DNA of 64,000 bases, taken from positions 3,038,001-3,102,000 of the forward strand of contig NZ_CP137761.1 of NCBI RefSeq assembly GCF_033449965.1. The letters run 5' to 3'. This DNA is from Bacillus sp. T3. GTDB taxonomy: Bacteria > Bacillota > Bacilli > Bacillales > Cytobacillaceae. The notes beneath the pieces are model-generated. The model saw only the letters and a program-made list of their open reading frames with translations. It was not told where the DNA came from and did not search any database. The position numbers were made by a program, and so were the translations under genes. Shown one piece after another: positions 44,372-53,608 of the stretch; within the stretch, counting starts at the first letter, position 1; each line of letters begins with the position of its first letter.

Positions 44372-44402
44372 AAAAAAGCACCTAGGAATATCTCCTGGGC
44401 GC
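44372..44402 (-). terminator. Riboswitch-linked terminator of the thiY operon
   Basis: GCGCCCAGGA and TCCTAGGTGC pair with one mismatch and one wobble around GATAT, followed by six T, between the TPP aptamer and thiY. Confidence 0.75.
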
Positions 44403-44430
44403 ATACTAACAAAAATTATTTTGTAATGAT

Positions 44431-44520
44431 ATGTTCCCTCCGCTGGCGTTAACCAGATCAGGTTCAAAGGGTCATTATCTGCGGATAATATCTCAACTGG
44501 CCTAACCAGTTCCCCTACAT
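44431..44520 (-). promoter_or_regulatory. TPP riboswitch upstream of thiY
   Basis: The minus strand shows the THI-box blocks GTAGGGGAACTGG, GTTGAGAT, GACCCTTTGAACCTGATCTG and CCAGCGGAGGGAACAT, with an ATGT/ACAT outer stem. It matches the consensus more closely than the copy at 2648. It is followed by an intrinsic terminator, so TPP should reduce importer synthesis. Confidence 0.96.
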
Positions 44521-44549
44521 GTAGATTATTCAGTTTCGAAATCATTCAT

Positions 44550-44578
44550 ATTATAGCAAACGAATCTAGGTTTGTCAG
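44550..44578 (-). promoter_or_regulatory. Sigma-A promoter of the thiY operon
   Basis: On the minus strand CTGACA (44573-44578) and TATAAT (44550-44555) are 17 bp apart. The start would fall about 20 nt before the aptamer. Confidence 0.75.
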
Positions 44579-44659
44579 CAAAGAAACCCCGAAGATTGTC
44601 GAATTATTCACTTATTTTCATTCCCTTCTGAAGTTCCAAACGTTCAAATATTATTCAAT

Positions 44660-44682
44660 AAAAGTAAAAATAATTTACTTTT
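44660..44682. promoter_or_regulatory. Perfect dyad upstream of the PAS-GGDEF gene
   Basis: AAAAGTAAA-aataa-TTTACTTTT is a perfect 9-bp inverted repeat 58 bp upstream of the start codon. It looks like a protein operator overlapping the promoter region. The binding protein is unknown. Confidence 0.55.
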
Positions 44683-44739
44683 ATCATAATTACATTCATG
44701 TAAACTGAATATTAGAATACCATACTTGGGAGAAAAACA

Positions 44740-46172
44740 ATGAAGCACAACGATGCAACCGATAAAAATGTAAACGAAGTAACTAGAACAAAACTTCCTG
44801 AAATAGACCTACAGGTACACTCTTCTCATGGAATTATTGATGAACAATGGGATCAACGGAAAGAATTAAATCCACAACAAATATTAATTAATGAAAAAAC
44901 AGTTTATGCGGTCGATCAAGCAATGAACGTTGTTATAACGGACATCAATGGAAATGTATTGTATGGAAATCGGAATATTTTTGATTTAACTCTTTATAAA
45001 CCTGAAGAAATAATTGGTGGTCATTCAAGAGTATTTAATGCACAATTCCACTCAAATGATTTTTTCAAAAACATGTGGGATACCATTCTGTCAGGTAATA
45101 TTTGGCGAGGAGATCTCAAAAACAAAAGAAAAGACGGAAAAATTATTTGGGTCCGATTAATTATTACTCCGTTATTAGACCAATCAGGGAAACCCTATCA
45201 ATTTGTAGCATTAAAAGAGGATATAACAGAAAAAAAGAAATCGAATTTCAGCTTGCTCAAAAGGATAAGCAGCTTAGTGCAATAACCTATAACAGTTACG
45301 ATATCGTTGGTATTATGAATCAATTCGGAGAGATCACCTATTTAAATCCGGCTTTCGAACGAGTACTCGACTTTCCCTCCTTTGATGCGATTGGAGCCAA
45401 TTTAGAGTCATTCTTTGACAACGAAGATCACCTTTATTGGTGTAATATGATTGAGGAGATCATTAAAAATCCTATCGAATCAATCCGTAATCAAGTTAAA
45501 TTGAGACACAGGGATGGAAGTACGCGCTGGTGTGATGTTGTCTTCACAAATTATTTAGCGGACCCACATATTAATGGTATAGTATTCAACATTCGCGATT
45601 TTACAAAACAAAAAGAGGCAACAGATATAGTAAACCAACTCGCAAATTTTGACTTTTTGACAGGTCTACCAAACCGGCGGCATTTTGAAAACTATTTACG
45701 AGATTCTTTAAAAAGTGCTAAAAAGGATAATAGCCGTCTAGCCCTCTTGTTCGTAGATTTAGATGGATTCAAACATATAAATGATACACTTGGACACGAA
45801 ATTGGTGATCTCCTTTTAAAGGGAGTTGGAGAACGGATTACAAGTTTTTTTGAAGAAACTGCTTTTGTCTCTAGACTTGGTGGGGATGAGTTTGCCGTTG
45901 TTATACCAAATGTTAATGAATATGTTTATCTGCAACTGCTTGCTGAAAACCTAGTTAAAGCTTTCAACCTTCCGTTTATAGTTGCAGAGTATAAATTAAA
46001 CGTGTCCGCGAGTATTGGTATTAGCATTTATCCTATTGCTGGTGAGGATATGGGGACTCTATTAAAAAAAGCAGATGTTGCTATGTATCGAGCAAAGCAT
46101 AATGGAAAAAATCATTATCAGCTCTATATTCCTTCGATGGAGCAGAATACCGTTAATACGTTAATAGAATAG
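44740..46172 (+). pseudogene. PAS-PAS-GGDEF diguanylate cyclase, one frameshift as sequenced
   Basis: A soluble sensor that should make c-di-GMP. The first frame covers an N-terminal segment and PAS domain 1 (ITDINGNVLYGNRNIF, then WVRLIITPLLDQSGKPYQ). It breaks at an A7 run (45230-45236). One added A restores ITEKKEIEFQLAQKDKQL and leads into PAS 2 (GIMNQFGEITYLNPAFE, HRDGSTRWCDVVF) and a GGDEF domain with DFLTGLPNRRHFE, FVDLDGFKHINDTLGHE and an intact RLGGDEFAV. No EAL domain. About 477 residues once repaired. No transmembrane segment. A sequencing error is the likely cause. Confidence 0.88.
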
Positions 46173-46190
46173 TTCTCTTATATAAAAGCC

Positions 46191-46241
46191 AAAAGGAGCT
46201 AAATCCCCCTGGATTAACTGAGGTAGATTTTGCTCCTTTTT
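46191..46241. terminator. Bidirectional terminator after the PAS-GGDEF gene
   Basis: AAAAGGAGC (46191-46199) and GCTCCTTTT (46232-46240) pair around a long loop, with further T on the plus strand. It also lies just past the stop of the small minus-strand gene. Confidence 0.65.
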
Positions 46242-46248
46242 CATTCGA

Positions 46249-46482
46249 TTATACATTTTTTAGAATAAGCAAAAGCCGGTTGGTTCGTGCTTCTCGTTCT
46301 TCCTCAGAAACTAAATCATATTTTTTCAACAGATGAAACACATCATTTAATATCTCTTGCGAGTGTTCTTCACGAAAAAAATCTGCAAACAACTCACATA
46401 CTTCGCTAGATAGAAAGTTCCTTTGAGACTCAAACTTTTTTCTGACATCTTCTAGTGAATGATCTAAATTACATAGACTCAC
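46249..46482 (-). CDS. Small acidic helical protein, function unknown
   Basis: A 77-residue, mostly helical, charged protein (EDVRKKFESQRNFLSSEVCELFADFF and LLKKYDLVSEEERE). GTG at 46482 has AAGGAGG 7 nt upstream, while an ATG at 46509 lies before that site and is not the start. It contains no signal peptide or membrane segment. It lies alone between two terminators. I do not recognise the family. Confidence 0.68.
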   Translation of the reverse strand: MSLCNLDHSLEDVRKKFESQRNFLSSEVCELFADFFREEHSQEILNDVFHLLKKYDLVSEEEREARTNRLLLILKNV

Positions 46483-46531
46483 GGCTAGCCCTCCTTCACG
46501 GTTATTCATTAGTATACAAGAAATTGGGGCA

Positions 46532-46569
46532 AAGAAAAAGAAGACTAATGTCCTTTTTGAACATTAGTC
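46532..46569 (-). terminator. Terminator of the LTA-synthase-like gene
   Basis: On the minus strand GACTAATGT and ACATTAGTC pair around TCAAAAAGG, followed by TTCTTTTTCTTTG. Confidence 0.8.
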
Positions 46570-46587
46570 CTCCCTTTCGTTTCCGTC

Positions 46588-48525
46588 TTATTTACTATCT
46601 TTTCCTTTTACATACTGATAATCTTTTGGATCTATTGGTGTAAATCCTTCAGGAGTATAGAATCTTAATAAATCCTTCGTAACGATTTCGTCAGATATTT
46701 TAAGTCTTGTACTAACCTGATCAGATAACTCCTTATCTAATTCAGTATCAATTAGTTCACCTGTTGCATTGTTATATATTTTGCCACCAACACTCGTAAG
46801 TTCTGGAGATACAAAGTCTCCATTACGGAATGGTACGGTTTGGTTGTGATCTGGTGATAAAAGATCTGTACCCATTTGCAAATAGTCCTTCGTATCGATT
46901 CCCAAAAGGTGTAATACAGTTGGCATAACGTCCACCTGTCCACCGTATGAATTGATGATTCCACCTTTAACACCTGGTGCCACGATAAACACTGGAACAC
47001 GCTGCAATTGAGCAGTTTCAAATGGAGTGATTTCTTTACCGAGTACTTTTGACATCGCTTCATTATGGTTTTCTGATATACCATAGTGATCACCATAAAG
47101 GACAATAATCGTATTCTCGTATAAACCAGCAGCTTTTAAATCATTAAAGAATTTTTGTAACGCTTGGTCCATATAATGAGCAGATTGGAAATAACTATTT
47201 ACAACATCATTGTTACCAAAATCACCTTTTGGAAAATCTGTATCACCCTCATCCATTCCAAATGGGAAATGGTTTGATAGCGTAATAAATTTAGAGTAAA
47301 AAGGTTGTTTTAAACTTGTTAATAAAGGAATTGATTCTTCAAAGAATGGGACATCCTTCATTCCATAATACTTGGTGTTTTCCTCACTCATATCATAATA
47401 TTCGGCATCGAAAAATTTATCATAACCAAAGGCTTTATAAATTTCGCTTCGATTCCAGAATGTTTTATAGTTTCCGTGAAATGCTGCTGATGTATAACCT
47501 TGGGTTTTTAAAATCCCTGGCATAGCCTGGTAAGTATTCTGCGCTTTATTCACAAAGACAGATCCCTGTGACATTGGGAAAAGTGAGTTTTCCATCATAA
47601 ATTCAGCATCAGATGTTTTTCCTTGTCCAGTCTGGTGGAATAGGTTATTAAAATAAAATGCCTCACCACTATGTGCTAAAGAGTTTAAGAATGGTGTTAC
47701 TTCAAGGTCATTAATTTTATAATCAATGATAAAGGACTGAAGTGATTCCATCGAAACATAGATTACGTTCTTCCCTTTAGCCTGACCAAAGTATGCTGGG
47801 TTTGGAGCAGCGTAGTTTGCTTTTATATAGTTTTCGACGTCAACAATATCACTGCTATCCGCCATCGCTCGTTGACTTGATGAGCGGGCATTTTGAACAA
47901 TATCATAGATTGTAAAATTATAAGCACCTAAATATTTAACTAAGTAGTTTCGGTCAAAAGAACGAGTCAACAGTTCAGGACGATCCTTTTCTGCTAAGCC
48001 GAGATTAAACAAGAAAACAATAACGGCAGCGGCAAGTACAAAGGCAGCAGGACGTCGATTGTTCCCGTGTAAAGGTTTAACTACTTTAAATACTAAAAAC
48101 AAGATTAATAGAATAGTATCGGTAAAATAAAATACATCCCAAGGAGACATTAGTGACAAAACACTATCTCCAAGTTGACCGGCATTCGTTTTTGTCTGCA
48201 AAAGAACTGGGACTGTAATAAAATCACTAAAAAAGCGATAATATACAACATTTGCATACAAAAGGAAGGACAGAATAAAATTCACAATAATAAGAGTTAC
48301 GTTTTGTCCACGTTTACGGAACAATAACGCAATTCCTAAAAATAGCAAGGTAGAGCTTAAAGGATTAATAAACAATAAGAATTTTTGTATCCTATTATCG
48401 ATTCCTAAATCAAATTCTATTAGGTAGGCTGCATACGTTTTGATCCAAAACAGAATAACTGCTAAGAAGAATAAAGAAAGCGATCCACTTAGTAGTTTTT
48501 TTGGAGCTGTTAAAAACTTTTTCAT
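46588..48525 (-). CDS. LTA synthase family sulfatase (lipoteichoic acid / glycerophosphate transferase)
   Basis: A membrane enzyme of 645 residues with five N-terminal transmembrane helices and a large extracellular sulfatase-fold domain. Metal and catalytic landmarks are VIYVSMESLQSF (metal Glu), HQTGQGKTSDAEF (catalytic Thr) and VLYGDHYGI (metal Asp-His). LtaS enzymes polymerise glycerol phosphate from phosphatidylglycerol onto a glycolipid. Bacillus has several paralogues, including primases, so the exact role is open. GAGGTG precedes the ATG. It is monocistronic. Confidence 0.92.
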   Translation of the reverse strand: MKKFLTAPKKLLSGSLSLFFLAVILFWIKTYAAYLIEFDLGIDNRIQKFLLFINPLSSTLLFLGIALLFRKRGQNVTLIIVNFILSFLLYANVVYYRFFSDFITVPVLLQTKTNAGQLGDSVLSLMSPWDVFYFTDTILLILFLVFKVVKPLHGNNRRPAAFVLAAAVIVFLFNLGLAEKDRPELLTRSFDRNYLVKYLGAYNFTIYDIVQNARSSSQRAMADSSDIVDVENYIKANYAAPNPAYFGQAKGKNVIYVSMESLQSFIIDYKINDLEVTPFLNSLAHSGEAFYFNNLFHQTGQGKTSDAEFMMENSLFPMSQGSVFVNKAQNTYQAMPGILKTQGYTSAAFHGNYKTFWNRSEIYKAFGYDKFFDAEYYDMSEENTKYYGMKDVPFFEESIPLLTSLKQPFYSKFITLSNHFPFGMDEGDTDFPKGDFGNNDVVNSYFQSAHYMDQALQKFFNDLKAAGLYENTIIVLYGDHYGISENHNEAMSKVLGKEITPFETAQLQRVPVFIVAPGVKGGIINSYGGQVDVMPTVLHLLGIDTKDYLQMGTDLLSPDHNQTVPFRNGDFVSPELTSVGGKIYNNATGELIDTELDKELSDQVSTRLKISDEIVTKDLLRFYTPEGFTPIDPKDYQYVKGKDSK

Positions 48526-48702
48526 TGATTACACCTCGATTATTACTAGTAAGCTGAATGAATGTATAATACGATATCACATTATTTAGGAGTTGGAAAC
48601 TTAACAGGTGAATTATTCATTAATGTGCCGTATTTTGTTTACCTATTATTAGACGATTCTAAACCAAGAAAAGTTTCACTTATTTTATCCAGAATAAATT
48701 CC

Positions 48703-48805
48703 AAAAAAAAAGTGGAGTAGTCTCCTAAATGATTTTAACACGATTAATTCAAACTTCAAGTATATTTCCGACGAGCTTAAAAAAATGTGCTATTTGGACT
48801 ACCCC
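48703..48805 (-). terminator. Possible long-loop terminator downstream of the 100-residue protein
   Basis: On the minus strand GGGGTAGTCC (48796-48805) can pair imperfectly with GGAGACTACTCCAC (48712-48725), which is followed by nine T. The loop is about 70 bases, so confidence is low. Confidence 0.35.
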
Positions 48806-48825
48806 CTCTTATTCCCTCTTGTTTG

Positions 48826-49128
48826 TCACTTCCAATCCTGAATGACAACCACTCCATCTGTTACATCAATCGTATTGATTTCACCATCGTAATAAAGCTT
48901 CCCGTCCCTTTCAACAAGCAAGTTTTCATAGGTTTGGAGTTCTTCACTGGTTGGTAGTTGAATAATTACCTTCCGGCCTAAATCCACTTCTGGTGCCTCA
49001 ATCTTAATTTGGCTTTTTAAATAAAAATGGATGGCAACAATCAGTCCAGCCGTTAGGAATATCAGTATCAGTATTTTGGTTTTAAAAAATCGATAAGTTT
49101 GATCATATACGCTTTTATTCACGTGCAT
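48826..49128 (-). CDS. Small single-pass membrane protein, function unknown
   Basis: A 100-residue protein with a transmembrane segment at about residues 19-36 (ILILIFLTAGLIVAIHFYL), followed by an extracytoplasmic acidic domain of about 60 residues containing VIIQLPTSEELQTYENLL and VTDGVVVIQDWK. GGAG lies 9 nt before the ATG; a GTG two codons later is an alternative start. It lies between the LTA-synthase-like gene and the CAP-domain gene, on the same strand, but not clearly cotranscribed. I do not recognise the family. Confidence 0.65.
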   Translation of the reverse strand: MHVNKSVYDQTYRFFKTKILILIFLTAGLIVAIHFYLKSQIKIEAPEVDLGRKVIIQLPTSEELQTYENLLVERDGKLYYDGEINTIDVTDGVVVIQDWK

Positions 49129-49247
49129 CCGCCTCTTCTCCCTAACTTTGTCCTCTATCTGATCCGCTCAATCAAGTTCATCCCACTTAATTTATGCACG
49201 TATTTTAAAAAAATTGACTTTAAAGTTAAGGAGCGTTGAAAAAATGA

Positions 49248-49287
49248 AAAAAGGTCTGAGCCTCCTTAGGAGAATCAGACCTTTTTG
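49248..49287. terminator. Terminator of the CAP/LysM gene
   Basis: AAAAAGGTCTGA and TCAGACCTTTTT pair, with A and T runs on both sides. It directly follows the minus-strand stop codon. Confidence 0.92.
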
Positions 49288-49911
49288 TTAACGAGATTGA
49301 ATAAACATTTGAACCCAAGCGCCGTGATAGAAGCCAACACCTATAGTATTGTAGCTTGAGTTTAAGATATTTGCGCGATGACCTGAAGAATTCATCCATG
49401 AATTCATTACTTGTTCCGGTGTGGTTTGACCCTTTGCGATATTTTCACCCGCACTTGAGTAAGAAATACCGAATGTCTTCATCATATCAAAGGGTGAACC
49501 ATAGTTTGGACTGGTATGGGAAAAATAATTTGAGTTAATCATATCTTCTGCTTTTTTCTGAGCAACATTTTTTAGGTCTGCGCGATGAACAAGCGGCTTT
49601 AAACCATGCTTAGCACGTTCAGCATTCACTAACTGTGCCACTTGGTTTTGGAATGTACTTGGGCTTTCTGCAGACGGTTTCAAGCGAATGATTTCACCAA
49701 TATGCATATTATATGGCTGGACATTTGGATTAAGTGCCATTAATTGCTTATAATCTAGTCCATATCGCTGTGCAATAAACCAAAAAGAATCACCTGCTGA
49801 AACCTTGTAAAATTCAAAAGGCGGTTCTTTGAACATTGTTATTTCAGCCTTTGAGAAAACAGGCATAGACATAAACAAGACAAACGCAGAAAGCAAAATC
49901 TTCTTCAGCAT
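49288..49911 (-). CDS. Secreted LysM and CAP domain protein (YkwD-like)
   Basis: A 207-residue exported protein: signal peptide (about 1-22), one LysM domain (YKVSAGDSFWFIAQRYGLDYKQLMALNP, residues 35-78) that binds peptidoglycan, and a C-terminal CAP/SCP domain (90-207) with NAERAKHGLKPL, YFSHTSPNYGSPFDMM, AGENIAKG and SSGHRANILN. The His and Glu of the CAP pocket are present. Similar proteins in Bacillus are spore-coat or cell-wall associated; the function is not well defined. AGGGTG precedes the ATG. Confidence 0.9.
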   Translation of the reverse strand: MLKKILLSAFVLFMSMPVFSKAEITMFKEPPFEFYKVSAGDSFWFIAQRYGLDYKQLMALNPNVQPYNMHIGEIIRLKPSAESPSTFQNQVAQLVNAERAKHGLKPLVHRADLKNVAQKKAEDMINSNYFSHTSPNYGSPFDMMKTFGISYSSAGENIAKGQTTPEQVMNSWMNSSGHRANILNSSYNTIGVGFYHGAWVQMFIQSR

Positions 49912-49994
49912 TTTTACACCCTCCAGGATAAATTGGTTACCCTATCATTATCCTCAGTAACCCATCGCTTTAATCTGGAGGTTATTTCCAGAAA

Positions 49995-50350
49995 AAGGGA
50001 TGGTCTAATTGACCATTCCCTCAGCTGTCGAGAAACTCACGACAGTCTATTACTTTTTTAGTTCACCGCGGTAGTATGGTGGTAGGCGGACATAGGATAC
50101 GCTATTTGTCATAAAAGCGTTCATTTTTCTTTCTATCGGACATAGAAGCCTTTATTTAGCGATTTGGCACCCTATTTTCGTTATTTTTTGCAAAATAACG
50201 CATCTAATGTCCGGAACAATACCATATAAGAAGATATTTAGGAAAATAACGCACTCATTGTCCGCGCGATTTGAATTTCCCACCGTTGGAGTAGAAGGTG
50301 CAAATACCCTTCCTCGACAATTCGGGAATGATCTGATTGATCATTCCCCA
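49995..50350. repeat. Noncoding element with inverted ends and internal CGGACAT repeats
   Basis: The left end carries the hairpin GGGATGGTC-taatt-GACCATTCCC followed by GCTGTCGAG (49997-50035). The right end carries the mirror image, CTCGACAATT followed by GGGAATGATC-tgatt-GATCATTCCC (50312-50349). Between them GCGGACATAGGATACGCTATTT, TCGGACATAGAAGCC and, inverted, AATAACGCATCTAATGTCCGG and AATAACGCACTCATTGTCCGC recur. There is no open frame. It resembles a MITE-like or fold-back repeat. Confidence 0.65.
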
Positions 50351-50354
50351 TTAA

Positions 50355-53300
50355 TTACTTTCCACTGTTAGCATATGTTTCCTTCATGATGAAATAAGAT
50401 TCCTTTAATCTTTCTTGGTAGCTTGGTTGCTCCCATTCCTTCCATTGAAACAAATACGCATCCTTTTGATCTAAATTGCTTTCACTTAACGTAGGAAAGG
50501 TTTGGATGGAACCATCCTTTTTATTGGTTACAATCCCAATTCTGATTCCTTCCGTTTTTTCTACCCCTTCTATACCCTTTTCCCAAATATTACTCATTAT
50601 TAAACGCTGACTGGGATCTTTCACATTGAGTAGCTGCCATGGAATCCGCATTTCAAGCATTTTCTGATCTTTGCTTATACTGACATCTGTTAGTGATTGA
50701 TATTGTTCTGAATCAGGATTACCATTTCCATACAGAAGCTTTCCTGTTTCAACATCCTGAAACTTAATATTGATCCCCTTATCCGGTATTTCAAGCTTTT
50801 TATTTAACGCTAATCGGATTGGATTAAACATACCGTTATTCTTTTCATTTGTTCCTGCTATTTCTGGAATCATATGAAGCTGATGACCGTATTGGTAATA
50901 AAATGGATCGTAGTAGCTATCGACTAATATTTTTGATTCCTTTTCTCCATACAGATTAATAAGAAAGTCGACACCAATATTTGTGTTAATTTTTTTCGAA
51001 TCATTCAACGGGATATTCATTTGCCCTTGATTCGTAATGGTATCAAACAGTAAGTGTGTCGATTGCACATCCCAATCAATCTTTTCATTATAATCAAGTC
51101 GGACGTATACATTTGTTTCGTCAGCGTGAATGTAAGCTTTTTGAAGCAATCCAGTTCTATTTTCATCACTATAGATTGGCTTGATGTTATTTCGAGTCCA
51201 GTCACCATCATTTCCATCCACATACATCGTCTTTCCTTGCTTACCCGTATCAAAACCAAGTAGTCCAAAATGCTGTTCATTCGTTTGCACATTTGACCAA
51301 TATGGGCGACGATTTGGATCATCGTAGTCCATTGTATTCCAAGTTCGCTTAAACCACTCATCCTGCCAAGAGAATACAACTCCACCTGCATAGCCTTCTG
51401 CAACAATTGATTTGAACAGTCTTTGGTTAATTTGACCTTGTTCCTTTTCTGACAAAGCTCCTTGATTCATTCCATAAACATTCTTATGTGTAAGACCACG
51501 GGAAGAAGGAACCCCAAATTCTGCTACTACGACAGGAAGCTTGTGCGCTTTAATAAGCTGATGTAAATAACCGGCATAGTTATTTTTCTTGCCCTCACTG
51601 TCACGGTAGTTCGTATACGTCTCATCAAGATTTAAACTGTCAGGATAATACGGATAAATATGATAAGAGGCAAAAAAACCTGCCTTAAACCTTTCCGTTT
51701 TAACAATATGATTTGGGTCAACGGACACGAGATCTTCACTCTCTAAAGGCTCTTTTGGATGTTCCAGTAAGTCAGTGGTTACCCAGTTTGAGAAGCTAAC
51801 CGAGTGTTGCCAATGATATTGATTAGATTCATACTGTGTTGTAAAATCAAGCATCCGTGCTAGCCAGCCTTCAAAGGGTGTTGCGTCCTTCGTATTAAAG
51901 TATACTCCTGTATATATAGCTTGATCAGGATTCTGTTGATTTGTATGCAAGACGGCTTCCGGGTCCCACTCGATCCCAATCAGAAGCCCTAAGACATACT
52001 TCGAAATATCCCAGGTGTAGCTACCAGAGGCATGCCCAGCTTTATCTGGTATTTGTGCATTTCCATGTATGGCATCTATAACCTTTTTAATTTCCTTTTG
52101 AAAATCTTCAGTTGTATCGTTGGAAAATGCATTTTGACTTGAAACCAACTTTTCCTCATTAACCCATGCGCCATGAATTAAATAAAGTGGCTTTTTTGCG
52201 GATTGGTTATACTCGTAAAACGCTTCATAAAAAGCTGGTGGATGAAGCGTGTAAACACGAACTGTATTGGCATTCATGTCTCCGATTGCTTGAAACCATC
52301 GTAAGTATTCTGCCTTTGTTATAGCCGCTTCACCAGGAAAATATCCAGGTTTTGCAATTCCCATGTTTACTCCCTTTACTAGCATATCCTCCCATTTTCC
52401 ATTTTTTAGAACCTGGATTGTTGATTCTGTCGTAACACTGTTGGTCTTTATTCCATCCTTTTCAAGCACTTCTATTAATTCTTTGTCTTCACCCTTCTTA
52501 TAAAGTCCCTCAGCCAATATTTTTTTCATCATGGGAACATATGTGTTCCAGTAAAAGGTTGGTTTAAGGGTAAAGTTCTTTTTCCAGAACGTAAGTAATT
52601 CCGATTGATAAATGGCAGGTATCTCAGGCTCATCGGAAAAATCACCTGCAAAATAATAAGTGGAGTATTTTCTATTTTGATGATGAATGATGGCAGCAAA
52701 GCTTTCCGGTATCCCATATTGTGCTACTTTTTCTTTTCCAGTTTTAGTAACAGGAAGTTTATAATTCGCATAAACCTCGTCACGATTTCTGGCCTCAACT
52801 ATATCGAACCAATACTCATAATGTTGCGACTCATCTAGATCAAATTTTTCCTTTCCTTGTTTACTTAAAGTAAACAATGGAGCTCGTTCATTTTCCTTTA
52901 GCTCACTACCTGACAACACGAACACAAAGTCATTTTTATCAACAAATACAATCCCATCACCCTTTAAATTCCATGTACCGTGAAATTTCTCATAGTTTTC
53001 GATTACCCATGAAGGGACCTCATCACTATTTAAATCCGGGAAGTAACGTCCAATCCATCCGCTCCAAGAAAGATTTAAAATATTAGATATTCTTTCCTTT
53101 GCTTCTTCTTCAGTAGGGCTTGCAAAGGTATTAAACTCCGCAATCAACGTCTTCCCCAGGTCAGAAGTGTCTTATCTAGCTTTTCGACTTCATCGTTTGT
53201 GAGGCCACCGTATACCTGCTCAGAACGCTCTCCACTTTGATTTGAATTCTCAAATTCCTCTTTATACACACCATACAGATCTGTTAAATAAATAAGGTCG

Positions 53301-53608
53301 TATTGATTCATGTTTTCCGGGAGGTTTTCTATTTTAAAGGTTTTATTTCTTTCTGGTTTAAATCCAACATAATCCTGTTGAACTGAATAAGCTTGTTTAT
53401 TCTTTTTTACATATTTTTCATTATTTAACAGCCAAACAAAGCCCTCGTGTTCTCGAAAATCCGTACTAGGTACTGTTTTATCAATGATTAATACATTCAA
53501 TAGTTTAGAATCCTTAAAGGTCCATAACCAAAAAGGACTAGTTAAGATTAAAATGAACAGAAATAAATAAAGAATTAAGAGCTTTTGCCCCTTAAATTTA
53601 ATTTTCAT
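50355..53608 (-). pseudogene. Membrane-anchored extracellular glycosidase-like protein, one frameshift as sequenced
   Basis: About 1,084 residues once repaired. The start at 53608 (AAAGGTG upstream; ATGA overlap with the GT2 gene) leads to a transmembrane anchor (about 9-30) and an N-terminal domain. The frame breaks at a four-G run (plus C4, 53154-53157); one added G joins LLTWGK to TLIAEFNTFASP. Then come a TIM-barrel region (VKGVNMGIAKPGYFPGEAA, GLLIGIEWDPE, VVVAEFGVPSS, VVFSWQDEW) with Glu residues placed like those of clan-A glycosidases, and a C-terminal CBM9/DOMON-like domain (YVDGNDGDW). Last gene of the putative exopolysaccharide operon. Substrate unknown. Confidence 0.82.
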
